The notes under the pieces were generated by a model. That model was not told the DNA's origin and made no database searches. It saw nothing but the letters and a program-made list of their open reading frames with translations. DNA of 64,000 bases from positions 62,001 to 126,000 of the forward strand of contig NZ_VFWZ01000001.1 in the NCBI RefSeq assembly GCF_006443095.1, given 5' to 3'. This DNA comes from Aquimarina algicola. GTDB lineage: Bacteria; Bacteroidota; Bacteroidia; Flavobacteriales; Flavobacteriaceae. Shown here piece by piece: positions 45,286 to 53,986 of the stretch. How positions within the stretch are numbered: the stretch's first letter is position 1; every line of letters starts with the position of its first letter. The position numbers and the translations under genes are program-made.

Positions 45286-46325
45286 TGGTAGCGACATATC
45301 ATAAATATGTATTGGAGTTTAAAAAACCAAGTGGAACTTCAAGAGGGATTCTAAGACAAAAAGAAACTTGGTTTATTGTGCTTTCGCATGATGGAAAAAA
45401 AGGTATAGGAGAATGCGGAATCTTAAGAGGCCTTAGTGTTGATGATAGACCTGATTACGAGGCTAAACTTCATTGGGTCTGTAATCATATAGATTTGGGC
45501 TTAGACCGGCTTTTGCAAGAACTTATTGAGTTTCCTAGTATTCAATTTGGGTTAGAAATAGCCTTTCGATCTTTAGCATCAGAAAATCCTTTTCTTTTAT
45601 ATAAATCGTCTTTTACTGATAGCAAAGATCCCATATCAATTAATGGATTAATTTGGATGGGAGATAAAAAAAGCATGAAAGATCAAATTGAAGATAAATT
45701 ACAAAATGGTTTTGATTGTATTAAAATGAAGATAGGTGCAATTGATTTTGATACAGAACTAGACTTATTGTCTTATATAAGGTCACAATTTCCAAAGAAT
45801 GAAATAGAGATAAGGGTAGATGCCAATGGCGCTTTTACTCCAGAAGATGCTCTACATAAGCTAAAAAGATTGTCACAGTTTGAAATTCATAGTATAGAAC
45901 AACCGATCAAGCAAAAGCAATATCAAAAAATGGCTGAATTGTGTGATAAAACACCTTTGCCTATTGCACTAGATGAAGAATTGATTGGAGTGTTTGATAT
46001 TGCAGAAAAAGAAAAATTACTTACACTGATAAAGCCTCAATATATTATATTAAAACCAAGTTTAGTAGGAGGGATTAAAGGTACACAAGAATGGATTGCA
46101 TTGGCAAAAAAGTTTGGTATAGGATGGTGGATCACTAGTGCTTTAGAAAGTAATATAGGACTTAATGCAATTGCTCAGTTTACATATACCTTACAAAGTG
46201 ATATGCCACAAGGTTTAGGAACCGGAAGCTTATATACGAATAATTTTGAATCACCATTAACTGTCACTAACGGTACTTTGCTATATGATAAAAGCAAAGC
46301 TTGGAAGGTTGAATATATTAATTAA
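45285..46325 (+). CDS. menC: o-succinylbenzoate synthase
   Basis: Enolase-superfamily enzyme of 346 residues that dehydrates SHCHC to o-succinylbenzoate. Catalytic and metal-binding landmarks are KMKIGAIDF (Lys), RVDANGAF (Asp), SIEQPIK (Glu), ALDEELIG (Asp/Glu) and ILKPSLVGG (Lys). The N-terminal capping domain starts HKYVLEFKKPSGTSRG, usual for Bacteroidota MenC. It is translationally coupled to the preceding hydrolase gene (TAATG) and lies in the menaquinone run. Confidence 0.92.
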   Translation: MVATYHKYVLEFKKPSGTSRGILRQKETWFIVLSHDGKKGIGECGILRGLSVDDRPDYEAKLHWVCNHIDLGLDRLLQELIEFPSIQFGLEIAFRSLASENPFLLYKSSFTDSKDPISINGLIWMGDKKSMKDQIEDKLQNGFDCIKMKIGAIDFDTELDLLSYIRSQFPKNEIEIRVDANGAFTPEDALHKLKRLSQFEIHSIEQPIKQKQYQKMAELCDKTPLPIALDEELIGVFDIAEKEKLLTLIKPQYIILKPSLVGGIKGTQEWIALAKKFGIGWWITSALESNIGLNAIAQFTYTLQSDMPQGLGTGSLYTNNFESPLTVTNGTLLYDKSKAWKVEYIN

Positions 46326-46336
46326 GACAAATAAAT

Positions 46337-47224
46337 ATGTATATCATACAAGGGAAACAAGGAGAAATAGGGATGTGGAAGTATTTACCAATCCCAATAC
46401 TGTTTTTTGGATTAATGGGGTTTAACTATTTAATGACAATTGTGATGAATTTGGATGTTGCTGAATTTATGGAACAACAAATTAGTCAAAAAGGAAAAAC
46501 CAGATTTTTTGCAGAAAATATGGCCTTTTTTGTGCTTTTACTTGCAGGACTATTTTTTTGGGTACGCTTTATACATAAACAAAGTTTACGCTCGTTAACG
46601 ACTAGTAGGCCAAAAATCGATTGGGGGCGAGTTTTTTTTACATTTTTTATGCTAAGTACCTTTATTATAGTTTCGACTTTAATTTCTTTTTATAGTTCCC
46701 CAGAAGATTACATATTTAATTTTCAACCGATTCCTTTTTTGATTTTAGCAGGTATAGCAATTCTTTTGGTTCCAATACAAACTAGTTTTGAAGAGTATTT
46801 CTTCAGAGGATATCTAATGCAGGGGTTAGGATTAGCTTGCAAAAATAGATGGGTTCCTTTATTTACAACTTCAATATTGTTTGGAGTGATGCACATTGCA
46901 AATCCTGAAGTAGAAAAGATAGGAATGATATTATTACTGTATTATATTGGTACAGGATTATTTTTAGGTATTATCACTTTAATGGATGAAGGACTCGAGT
47001 TGGCATTGGGTTTTCATGCCGCCAACAATTTGATTACTGTGTTATTAGTAACAGCCGATTGGACAGCTCTTCAAACCGATTCGATATTTATAGATACTTC
47101 AGAACCAAGTGCAGGTTTTGAAATTTTATTACCTTTACTTATCATTTTTCCGGTTTTTTTGTTGATTTTATCTAAAAAATATAAATGGACAAATTGGAGC
47201 AAAAAACTATTTGGGAAATTATAA
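46337..47224 (+). CDS. CPBP family intramembrane glutamic endopeptidase
   Basis: A 295-residue integral membrane protein of the CAAX-protease/bacteriocin-processing (CPBP) family. The motifs are EEYFFRGYL (EExxxR), FGVMHIANPE (FxxxH) and GFHAANN (H). About eight membrane segments are seen. Such enzymes cleave prenylated or other membrane peptides, or serve in immunity and processing. It lies between menC and menE with an 11-nt gap to menC, so it is co-transcribed with menaquinone genes. A second possible start at 46373 is preceded by AGGAG, but family members usually begin as chosen here. Confidence 0.88.
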   Translation: MYIIQGKQGEIGMWKYLPIPILFFGLMGFNYLMTIVMNLDVAEFMEQQISQKGKTRFFAENMAFFVLLLAGLFFWVRFIHKQSLRSLTTSRPKIDWGRVFFTFFMLSTFIIVSTLISFYSSPEDYIFNFQPIPFLILAGIAILLVPIQTSFEEYFFRGYLMQGLGLACKNRWVPLFTTSILFGVMHIANPEVEKIGMILLLYYIGTGLFLGIITLMDEGLELALGFHAANNLITVLLVTADWTALQTDSIFIDTSEPSAGFEILLPLLIIFPVFLLILSKKYKWTNWSKKLFGKL

Positions 47225-47310
47225 ATATTTACAAAAAGAGATAACTAAAAATTAATATACTCTTTACGTATCCATAACCCAAGGATGTTTTATAAAAATG
47301 AAATTTGGAT

Positions 47311-48426
47311 ATGCAAACAAGGGATACATTTTCTTTACCAGAAATTCATAGCAGTTTTATGATTAACAAATACGCTCCGGATAGAGATGAGTTAAAGCGT
47401 ATTGCCTATGGATTTATGAAAGATGGGGAAGTGTATGAGCAAGAAGCTGGCAGTTTTTTATTAGATTGGCTAAATGATAAAGATTATATAGTTGTTCAAA
47501 CTTCAGGTTCTACAGGCAAACCCAAAAAAATAAAGGTTTACAAACAACATATGGTTAATAGTGCCAAAGCTACTGGTAAATTTTTTAAATCAGAAGAAGG
47601 TACAACGGCTTTACTATGTCTCCCTGCAAACTATATTGCCGGTAAAATGATGCTAATTCGTGCAATGGTATTAGGTTGGAAAATAGATTTGGTTCCTCCA
47701 AAGACAAATCCTTTGGACACTGTATATAAACAGTATGATTTTTGTGCTATGGTGCCGCTTCAGCTTGATAATTCAATCAACAGACTACACCTGATTAAAA
47801 AGTTGATTGTAGGTGGTGGACCGGTTTCAGAAAATCTCAAAGAATTAATACAAGGGATTAAGACTAAAATTTTTGAAACATACGGAATGACAGAAACTGT
47901 CTCTCATATTGCCGCAAGAAGAATTAATCCAAAAAAGAAAGATAAAAAAGATGCTCACTATTTTAAAGCATTGCCAAATATTACATTGAGCATAGACAAT
48001 AGAAATTGCTTGGTTATCAAAGCTCCGTTACTCAATACAAATACTATTGTTACAAACGACGTTGTAGAGCTCAAAACATACAAAAAGTTTTTGTGGAAAG
48101 GTCGTTTTGATAATGTAATAAATAGTGGAGGGGTTAAATTATATCCCGAAGAGATAGAAACCAAATTACAATTACTAATTGGGCATCGTTTTTTTGTTAC
48201 AAGTCTTCCTGATGATGCTTTAGGAGATAAAGTTGTTCTAATTATCGAAAGAGATTACAACAAAATTGCATATTTAACCATTGAAGACGCAATTAAAAAC
48301 TTAAAAACTCTCAATAAATATGAGATTCCTAAAGAAATTTATTTTCTTCCAAAATTTGTAGAAACCAATAATGGCAAAGTGCAAAGAAATCAGACCTTAT
48401 CTTTAGTGTCTAATACAAGTGTATAG
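47311..48426 (+). CDS. menE: o-succinylbenzoate-CoA ligase (short form)
   Basis: Adenylate-forming enzyme of 371 residues from the ATG at 47311; a TTG two codons upstream is less likely. The P-loop is VVQTSGSTGKPKKIKV. The A5-type motif ETYGMTE follows near the middle, then GRFDNVINSGGVKLYPEE (hinge) and NGKVQRN with the catalytic Lys. It lacks about 100 N-terminal residues compared with E. coli MenE, which is usual in Bacteroidota. It activates o-succinylbenzoate for the naphthoate ring closure by MenB, which is not in this window. Last gene of the run. Confidence 0.9.
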   Translation: MQTRDTFSLPEIHSSFMINKYAPDRDELKRIAYGFMKDGEVYEQEAGSFLLDWLNDKDYIVVQTSGSTGKPKKIKVYKQHMVNSAKATGKFFKSEEGTTALLCLPANYIAGKMMLIRAMVLGWKIDLVPPKTNPLDTVYKQYDFCAMVPLQLDNSINRLHLIKKLIVGGGPVSENLKELIQGIKTKIFETYGMTETVSHIAARRINPKKKDKKDAHYFKALPNITLSIDNRNCLVIKAPLLNTNTIVTNDVVELKTYKKFLWKGRFDNVINSGGVKLYPEEIETKLQLLIGHRFFVTSLPDDALGDKVVLIIERDYNKIAYLTIEDAIKNLKTLNKYEIPKEIYFLPKFVETNNGKVQRNQTLSLVSNTSV

Positions 48427-48630
48427 TTTTTCAAATTTCAAAACACTCAATATTGATTTTACTATCAAAAAACCAAAAGTATATATTAAATATAAATAAG
48501 TTCAATAATTAATATTTCTATTTTATCGTTCTTACCGGTTAACTAAATCAAAATGTGTATTCACTCATTCTAGCTAGTTATTCTATTACTATCGATATAG
48601 TTTTATAGTATAATCTAAAAACTATCAACT

Positions 48631-50748
48631 ATGAGATTTTTAAACTACATGATATTCCTTTTTTGTATTTCAGGAATTGTAAATGCGCAGCAAATTCAAG
48701 TTAGCGGAAGAGTAACTGATGAAGCATATTCACCTTTACCGGGAGTAAATATTGTAATCAAAGGTACAACATCAGGGACACAAACAGATTTTGATGGAAA
48801 GTATACATTGCAAGCCAATGTGGGAGATGTATTGACTTTTTCTTATGTGGGATTTGAAACAACAGAAGAAGAAATAAAAGGTACGTCTAGCATCCTTGAT
48901 GTAACAATGAAAATTTCTGACGCTCAATTGGATGAAGTAGTTGTTACTGGTTATAGCGCCCCAAAGAGAAAGAAAACTTTGGCGTACAGTGTATCCACAG
49001 TTTCTAGTGAGAAAATTAGTAGTAGAAGAAGGAAAGCAAGAATTAGAAGAAAATTAAGCGGTAAAGTATCTGGTGTTCAGATTTCTAATGCTAACAAAGC
49101 GAATCGAAATCAAGTGATTAAAATCAGAGGAGTAGGGTCGGTATCTGACTCAAAACCTCCTCTGTATATAGTAGATGGTGTAGTTATCGATAAAAAAGAC
49201 ATTGCTAAAATAAACGCTATAGATCCAAAAAAGATTTCTGATGTTCAGGTTCTTAAAGATACAAATGCAACTATGCTTTATGGCTCAAAAGCAAGTAACG
49301 GTTGTATCCTGATCACCACAAAACAAGGTAATTATACTGTAGAGAATAACGAATCTTATAAAGAAATTACCGAAAATCAATTTAAGAGTGTTACTGTAGC
49401 ACCACTTTCCACATTTTCTATTGATGTGGACAAAGCTTCATATAGTAACATAAGGAGAATGATTAATAACGGAGATACTTCGATACCACAGGATGCTGTA
49501 AAAATAGAAGAGATGATTAATTATTTTGATTATAACTATGATCAACCAAAAGAAAAACATCCTTTTGCGATTCATACCGAATACGATGAAACTCCATGGA
49601 ACAACGATACCCAATTGGTAAAAATAGGCTTAAAAGGAAAAGAAATACCAAAAGATAAAATTCCACCATCTAATTTGGTTTTTTTGATAGATGTATCTGG
49701 ATCTATGGGTAGCTCAAATAAGTTACCTCTATTAAAAAGTGCTTTTAAGCTATTGGTTAATCAACTAAGAGAAAAAGATAAAGTATCGATTGTTGTCTAT
49801 GCCGGAGCAGCCGGTGTAGTCTTGTCACCTACTTCAGGAGCTCATAAGAAAGAAATAATTGCAGCATTGCAAAATTTAGAAGCTGGAGGATCTACCGCAG
49901 GAGGAGCCGGAATACAATTAGCATATGATATAGCAAAAGAAAATTTTATTAAAGAAGGGAACAATAGAGTCATCTTAGCTACAGATGGTGATTTTAATGT
50001 TGGTATGAGCAGTGATAAGGATATGAAACAATTAATTGAAGAAAAACGAAAATCGGGAGTATTTCTAACATGTTTGGGATTTGGAATGGGAAATTACAAA
50101 GATAGTAAGCTAGAAACTTTAGCAGACAAAGGAAATGGAAATCATGCTTATATAGACACTATGCAAGAAGCCCAAAGAGTATTGGTAAAAGAGTTTGGAG
50201 GAACATTATTTACGATTGCAAAAGACGTTAAGATTCAAGTAGAATTTAACCCAAATAAAGTGCAAGCATATCGTTTAATTGGTTATGAAAATAGACTTTT
50301 AAATGATGAAGATTTTGTAGACGATACCAAAGATGCTGGAGAACTTGGTAGTGGGCATACTGTTACGGCGTTGTACGAAGTGATCCCCGTAGGGGTAACA
50401 AGTAAGTATTTTAAGAAATTACCCGATCTTAAATACACCAAACAAAAGACTGATTCAAAATATGGAGATGAGTTATTAACTGTAAAATTCAGATATAAAA
50501 ATCCTAAAGAAAAGGAAAGCATAGAAATGATGCATGTGCTTAATACTAGCAAAGAACATAAAGTTACATCAGATTTCAAGTTTGCAGCATCTGTAGCTTG
50601 GTTTGGTATGAAACTTAGAAACTCGAAGTTGCTAAAAAATGATAAAATTGAAGATATAATTACGCTAGCTAGTTCTAATAAATCAATTGATGATCAGGGA
50701 TATCGATCTGAATTCGTACGATTAATGAATACCTATCAAGGACTATAA
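48631..50748 (+). CDS. CarboxypepD-like, TonB-plug and YfbK-type vWA fusion protein
   Basis: A 705-residue exported protein with a signal peptide ending near IVNAQ. Domains in order: a carboxypeptidase-regulatory-like fold (about 22-95; ISGRVTD-type start with GTTSGTQTDFDGKY), a TonB-box-like LDEVVVTGY (100-108), a SusC-type plug (about 111-233; IRGVGS, LYIVDGVVID, VLKDTNATMLYGSKASNG), a YfbK N-terminal part (about 250-340) and a vWA domain with D354-V-S-G-S, followed by a DUF3520-like end. A basic stretch SSRRRKARIRRK (131-142) is odd. No barrel follows the plug, so it cannot be a transporter. Monocistronic with a terminator. Confidence 0.87.
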   Translation: MRFLNYMIFLFCISGIVNAQQIQVSGRVTDEAYSPLPGVNIVIKGTTSGTQTDFDGKYTLQANVGDVLTFSYVGFETTEEEIKGTSSILDVTMKISDAQLDEVVVTGYSAPKRKKTLAYSVSTVSSEKISSRRRKARIRRKLSGKVSGVQISNANKANRNQVIKIRGVGSVSDSKPPLYIVDGVVIDKKDIAKINAIDPKKISDVQVLKDTNATMLYGSKASNGCILITTKQGNYTVENNESYKEITENQFKSVTVAPLSTFSIDVDKASYSNIRRMINNGDTSIPQDAVKIEEMINYFDYNYDQPKEKHPFAIHTEYDETPWNNDTQLVKIGLKGKEIPKDKIPPSNLVFLIDVSGSMGSSNKLPLLKSAFKLLVNQLREKDKVSIVVYAGAAGVVLSPTSGAHKKEIIAALQNLEAGGSTAGGAGIQLAYDIAKENFIKEGNNRVILATDGDFNVGMSSDKDMKQLIEEKRKSGVFLTCLGFGMGNYKDSKLETLADKGNGNHAYIDTMQEAQRVLVKEFGGTLFTIAKDVKIQVEFNPNKVQAYRLIGYENRLLNDEDFVDDTKDAGELGSGHTVTALYEVIPVGVTSKYFKKLPDLKYTKQKTDSKYGDELLTVKFRYKNPKEKESIEMMHVLNTSKEHKVTSDFKFAASVAWFGMKLRNSKLLKNDKIEDIITLASSNKSIDDQGYRSEFVRLMNTYQGL

Positions 50749-50778
50749 TTGATAATAAAAATTAAAATGTAGTTTATG

Positions 50779-50813
50779 AAGAGATACCTATTTATTGTAG
50801 GTGTCTCTTTTTT
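50779..50813 (+). terminator. rho-independent terminator
   Basis: Stem AAGAGATACCT (50779-50789) pairs with AGGTGTCTCTT (50799-50809) with one G-U pair, followed by a T-run. It lies 31 nt behind the plug/vWA gene. Confidence 0.78.
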
Positions 50814-50892
50814 GTAATACTTTTAATTCAAAGTAAAATCTTTATAGGTATCTTTAGTCTCTTTTAAGCACAAAAACTAAGACCATCCCTCT

Positions 50893-52215
50893 ATGAAAAA
50901 CTTTTCTATTATCGTTTTACTATTTCTTAGCACTCACATTCAATCTCAAATATTACCTGTAAAAGAAAGAGCAGCAGTAATTGATATGGTATTAGAAGAA
51001 AGACTAAATAATCTTTTACCAAAATTAATGGATAGAACAGGTTTTGATATGTGGATTCTTATTTCTAGAGAATATAATGAAGATCCTGTTTTAAAAACAA
51101 TGTTACCCTCTACATGGCTTAATGCAAGAAGAAGAACAATATTGGTATTCTATAGAAATAAGGAAAAAAATAGTATTGAAAAATTAGCTGTAGCACGATA
51201 TAATGTAGGAAAACAGATTGACTCTGCATGGGATAAAGAAAAAAATCCAGATCAATGGAAAGCGCTTCTTGAGATCATAAAGAAACGAAACCCTAAGACA
51301 ATAGGGATTAATTTTTCTAAAGATTTTGGAATAGTAGATGGTATTGTAAAAACAGATTATGAAGCTTTTATGAGCGTGTTACCACAAGAATATCAATCCA
51401 GAGTTACCTCAGCAGAAAAACTAGCAATAGCCTGGGTAGAGACACGTACTGCACAAGAAATGGAAATCTATTCACAACTAGTTCAAGTGACACATGATAT
51501 TATTGCCGAAGCTTTTAGTACCAAAGTGATCAAACCTGGAACCACTACAACAGATGATGTGGTTTGGTGGCTTAGACAAAAAGTAATCGATATGGGTGTA
51601 AAAACATGGTTTCATCCTACTGTAGACATACAACGTTCTGGCGAAGCACTACAAAGCCATATTGTATCTTTTTCAGATCGGCCAAAAGACAAAATCATAC
51701 GGCCTGGTGATTTGATTCACTGTGATTTTGGAATTACCTATTTGAGATTGAATACTGATTGTCAGCAACATGCTTACATATTAAAAAACAATGAAACCGC
51801 ACCTCCAGAATTTTTAACGAAGGCATTTGCAGATGGCAATCGAGTACAAGATATATTCACATCAAATTTTGAAACAGGTAAAACAGGAAATGAGATTTTA
51901 TTAAAATCCTTGCAACAAGGTAAAGAAGAAGGATTAAAACCATCTATTTATACACATCCGCTAGGCTTGTATGGACATTCTGCAGGGCCGACTATTGGTA
52001 TGTGGGATGCTCAAAACGGAGTAGAAGGAGCAGGGGATTATCCTTTATATCAGAACACAGTCTATGCCATTGAGTTGAATACTACTGTTTCTATTCCAGA
52101 ATGGAAAAAGGATATTAGAATAATGCTTGAAGAAGCAGGTTTCTGGGGAGAAGGCACTTTTAGATATGTTAATGAAAGACAAACAAAGTTAATCACAATT
52201 CCGAAACGAGATTAA
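50893..52215 (+). CDS. M24 family metallopeptidase (Xaa-Pro aminopeptidase-like)
   Basis: A 440-residue exported peptidase with a signal peptide ending near IQSQ. The N-terminal creatinase-like domain (about 20-190) is followed by the pita-bread fold. Putative metal ligands are in HCDFGITY (Asp), LNTDCQQ (Asp), LYGHSAGPTIGM (His), VYAIELN (Glu) and MLEEAGF (Glu). It resembles exported aminopeptidase P-type enzymes that remove N-terminal residues before proline. It is a single gene between terminators and the lipoprotein tandem. Confidence 0.85.
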   Translation: MKNFSIIVLLFLSTHIQSQILPVKERAAVIDMVLEERLNNLLPKLMDRTGFDMWILISREYNEDPVLKTMLPSTWLNARRRTILVFYRNKEKNSIEKLAVARYNVGKQIDSAWDKEKNPDQWKALLEIIKKRNPKTIGINFSKDFGIVDGIVKTDYEAFMSVLPQEYQSRVTSAEKLAIAWVETRTAQEMEIYSQLVQVTHDIIAEAFSTKVIKPGTTTTDDVVWWLRQKVIDMGVKTWFHPTVDIQRSGEALQSHIVSFSDRPKDKIIRPGDLIHCDFGITYLRLNTDCQQHAYILKNNETAPPEFLTKAFADGNRVQDIFTSNFETGKTGNEILLKSLQQGKEEGLKPSIYTHPLGLYGHSAGPTIGMWDAQNGVEGAGDYPLYQNTVYAIELNTTVSIPEWKKDIRIMLEEAGFWGEGTFRYVNERQTKLITIPKRD

Positions 52216-52250
52216 TTATTCTTCGTTTTTATAGAAATCAACAGAAAATA

Positions 52251-52514
52251 GATCATTTTTTGGGGTAACAATTTTCTTGATCAAGACATTAACAAAGCAG
52301 AGTAAGTTATTTTTTATGTATTCATAATATATTAGCTTCGCGAAACTTTTTTAATGATAAATGATTAAACAAATCAATTGATGAGAAAAATTTTTACGTT
52401 ACTGTTTTTTACAACTTTATTTTTTAATTGTAGTTCTGATGATTCAAATGATGTTTTAACTGATGGTGATGGAATTACAGATGAAAACAATGCTTTATTG
52501 ACGATTTCGAGAGG
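52251..52514. repeat. direct repeat, first copy (second copy 53857-54120)
   Basis: A 264-bp stretch matches 53857-54120 without gaps at 251 of 264 bases by my count (about 95 percent), at an offset of 1606. It covers 130 bp of upstream DNA, the start codon and the first 45 codons of each tandem lipoprotein gene. Both copies hold TTAGCTTCGCGAA-like sequence (TAGCTTCG resembles a -7 box; TTCGCGAA is a palindrome). Similarity drops sharply after this point. Confidence 0.92.
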
Positions 52515-53817
52515 ATCGGGTTTTATACCTTTTTTTGGAGCTGTCGATATCAGAGATTTTACTGTAGAGGCTATTGTTACGGGAGATGATGGTACTATTT
52601 TAGCAAGAAGTTTTTTAGAGTTTGATAGTGAGATAAAACTAGAAGCAGAATATGATAAAAATAAGACTTACGATCTCCATTTTGTAGAGCGTTTTTTTGA
52701 TTCAAATAAGACAACTCCAGAATTTAGTTATGAAAATGTTCTTACATATAATGTGATCACTATTTTAGGCGCAACAAATCGTTTATATGCTTATGACGGG
52801 ATTAGTTATGATGATAGTGTTACTATTACACGACCTCCAGAAAAAACCGGTTATGTGAAATTACAATTCAACAACATACCATATAACTTGGGTTTATTTG
52901 GATATAGTACAAATGGTAGTTCTTTTAGAGGTGATGGTTCATTAAGTTCTACAAAAGATTTTGATATAAATGTAGAACCTAAAAGCACAAATACGGTATA
53001 TTCTTTTATAGGTTCAGAGGATGAAAATGGTGGTGATGTACGATTTATAAAAGAAGATTTAACTGATGGAGAATCATTGGTTTTTGATTTTGATGAGATG
53101 TCTATAACTACGCCTATTGATATTGATTTTTCTGTCATGAATACTCAAAATATGTTCGTCTCAAGCAAAAACTTCTATGAAATTTTTGCTTTTGATACGC
53201 CCTCAGATAAAAAGACTTTATTATCATCGAGTTTGTTCAAAAGAAGCAATCTTTTTTCAACAGAGCGTACTTTTTTTCCTAATGATGCATTTCAAAAATA
53301 TAGCATTTATTCTTCTATTTTTTATGACGAATTTACTGTGTTAACAAAAAGAGTATATGACAATATAAATGAAATTCCCAAAAAATATACTCATACTGGT
53401 TTGAATGCGAAAATTATAAATAATTCTTTTCCAGATATTAAAGCTGAGGCAGTTGGAGAATATGATTATTTTATAGTAAAAAGTTCGTATAATGATGGAG
53501 AGAATTTTTCTTCTGATACCAAGCGTTTTGCATGGACAATTTATGGAGATGCAAATTCAGAGATCTCAATTGATCAAAAAAACTTGTTTTCTAATTTATT
53601 TCAAGAAAAAGATAATTTTGAAGTTCCTATGTCTGATTTGAAAAATAATTTGGAGTTATCTTTAATAAGTAGTGATGTAATCGATAACTATAATGATTAT
53701 ATCAGTGATATCATCAATAGAAATATATCTATAGATAATGGGTATCAAAATTTTGAAAGATGGTCGTCAAGAAGTATCAATAGTATAAACATTGATGCAA
53801 TAAATAATAGTCAATAA
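52381..53817 (+). CDS. tandem lipoprotein of unknown function (copy A)
   Basis: A 478-residue lipoprotein from the ATG at 52381; a TTG directly before it is not needed. The lipobox is LFFNC (Cys17) with the acidic tail SSDDSNDV, so it is probably displayed on the surface. After the shared LTISRGSG, the protein is beta-rich with many Asp and Ser. Repeated features shared with copy B are SFLEFDSEIKLEAEYDK, LTYNVIT, and SDTKRFAWTIYGDA. I do not recognise a domain. It follows the M24 peptidase gene at 165 nt and is the first of a duplicated pair. Confidence 0.72.
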   Translation: MRKIFTLLFFTTLFFNCSSDDSNDVLTDGDGITDENNALLTISRGSGFIPFFGAVDIRDFTVEAIVTGDDGTILARSFLEFDSEIKLEAEYDKNKTYDLHFVERFFDSNKTTPEFSYENVLTYNVITILGATNRLYAYDGISYDDSVTITRPPEKTGYVKLQFNNIPYNLGLFGYSTNGSSFRGDGSLSSTKDFDINVEPKSTNTVYSFIGSEDENGGDVRFIKEDLTDGESLVFDFDEMSITTPIDIDFSVMNTQNMFVSSKNFYEIFAFDTPSDKKTLLSSSLFKRSNLFSTERTFFPNDAFQKYSIYSSIFYDEFTVLTKRVYDNINEIPKKYTHTGLNAKIINNSFPDIKAEAVGEYDYFIVKSSYNDGENFSSDTKRFAWTIYGDANSEISIDQKNLFSNLFQEKDNFEVPMSDLKNNLELSLISSDVIDNYNDYISDIINRNISIDNGYQNFERWSSRSINSINIDAINNSQ

Positions 53818-53986
53818 AGTAAAAAAGTGATCATTTGATAAAGAAAGATAAAAAAAGATCATTTTTTGGGGTAACAATTTTCTTGATCAAGACATTAACA
53901 AAGCATAATAAGTTATTTTTTATGTATTCATAATATACTAGCTTCGCGAAACTTTTTTGATAGTAAATTATTAAACAAATCAATTG

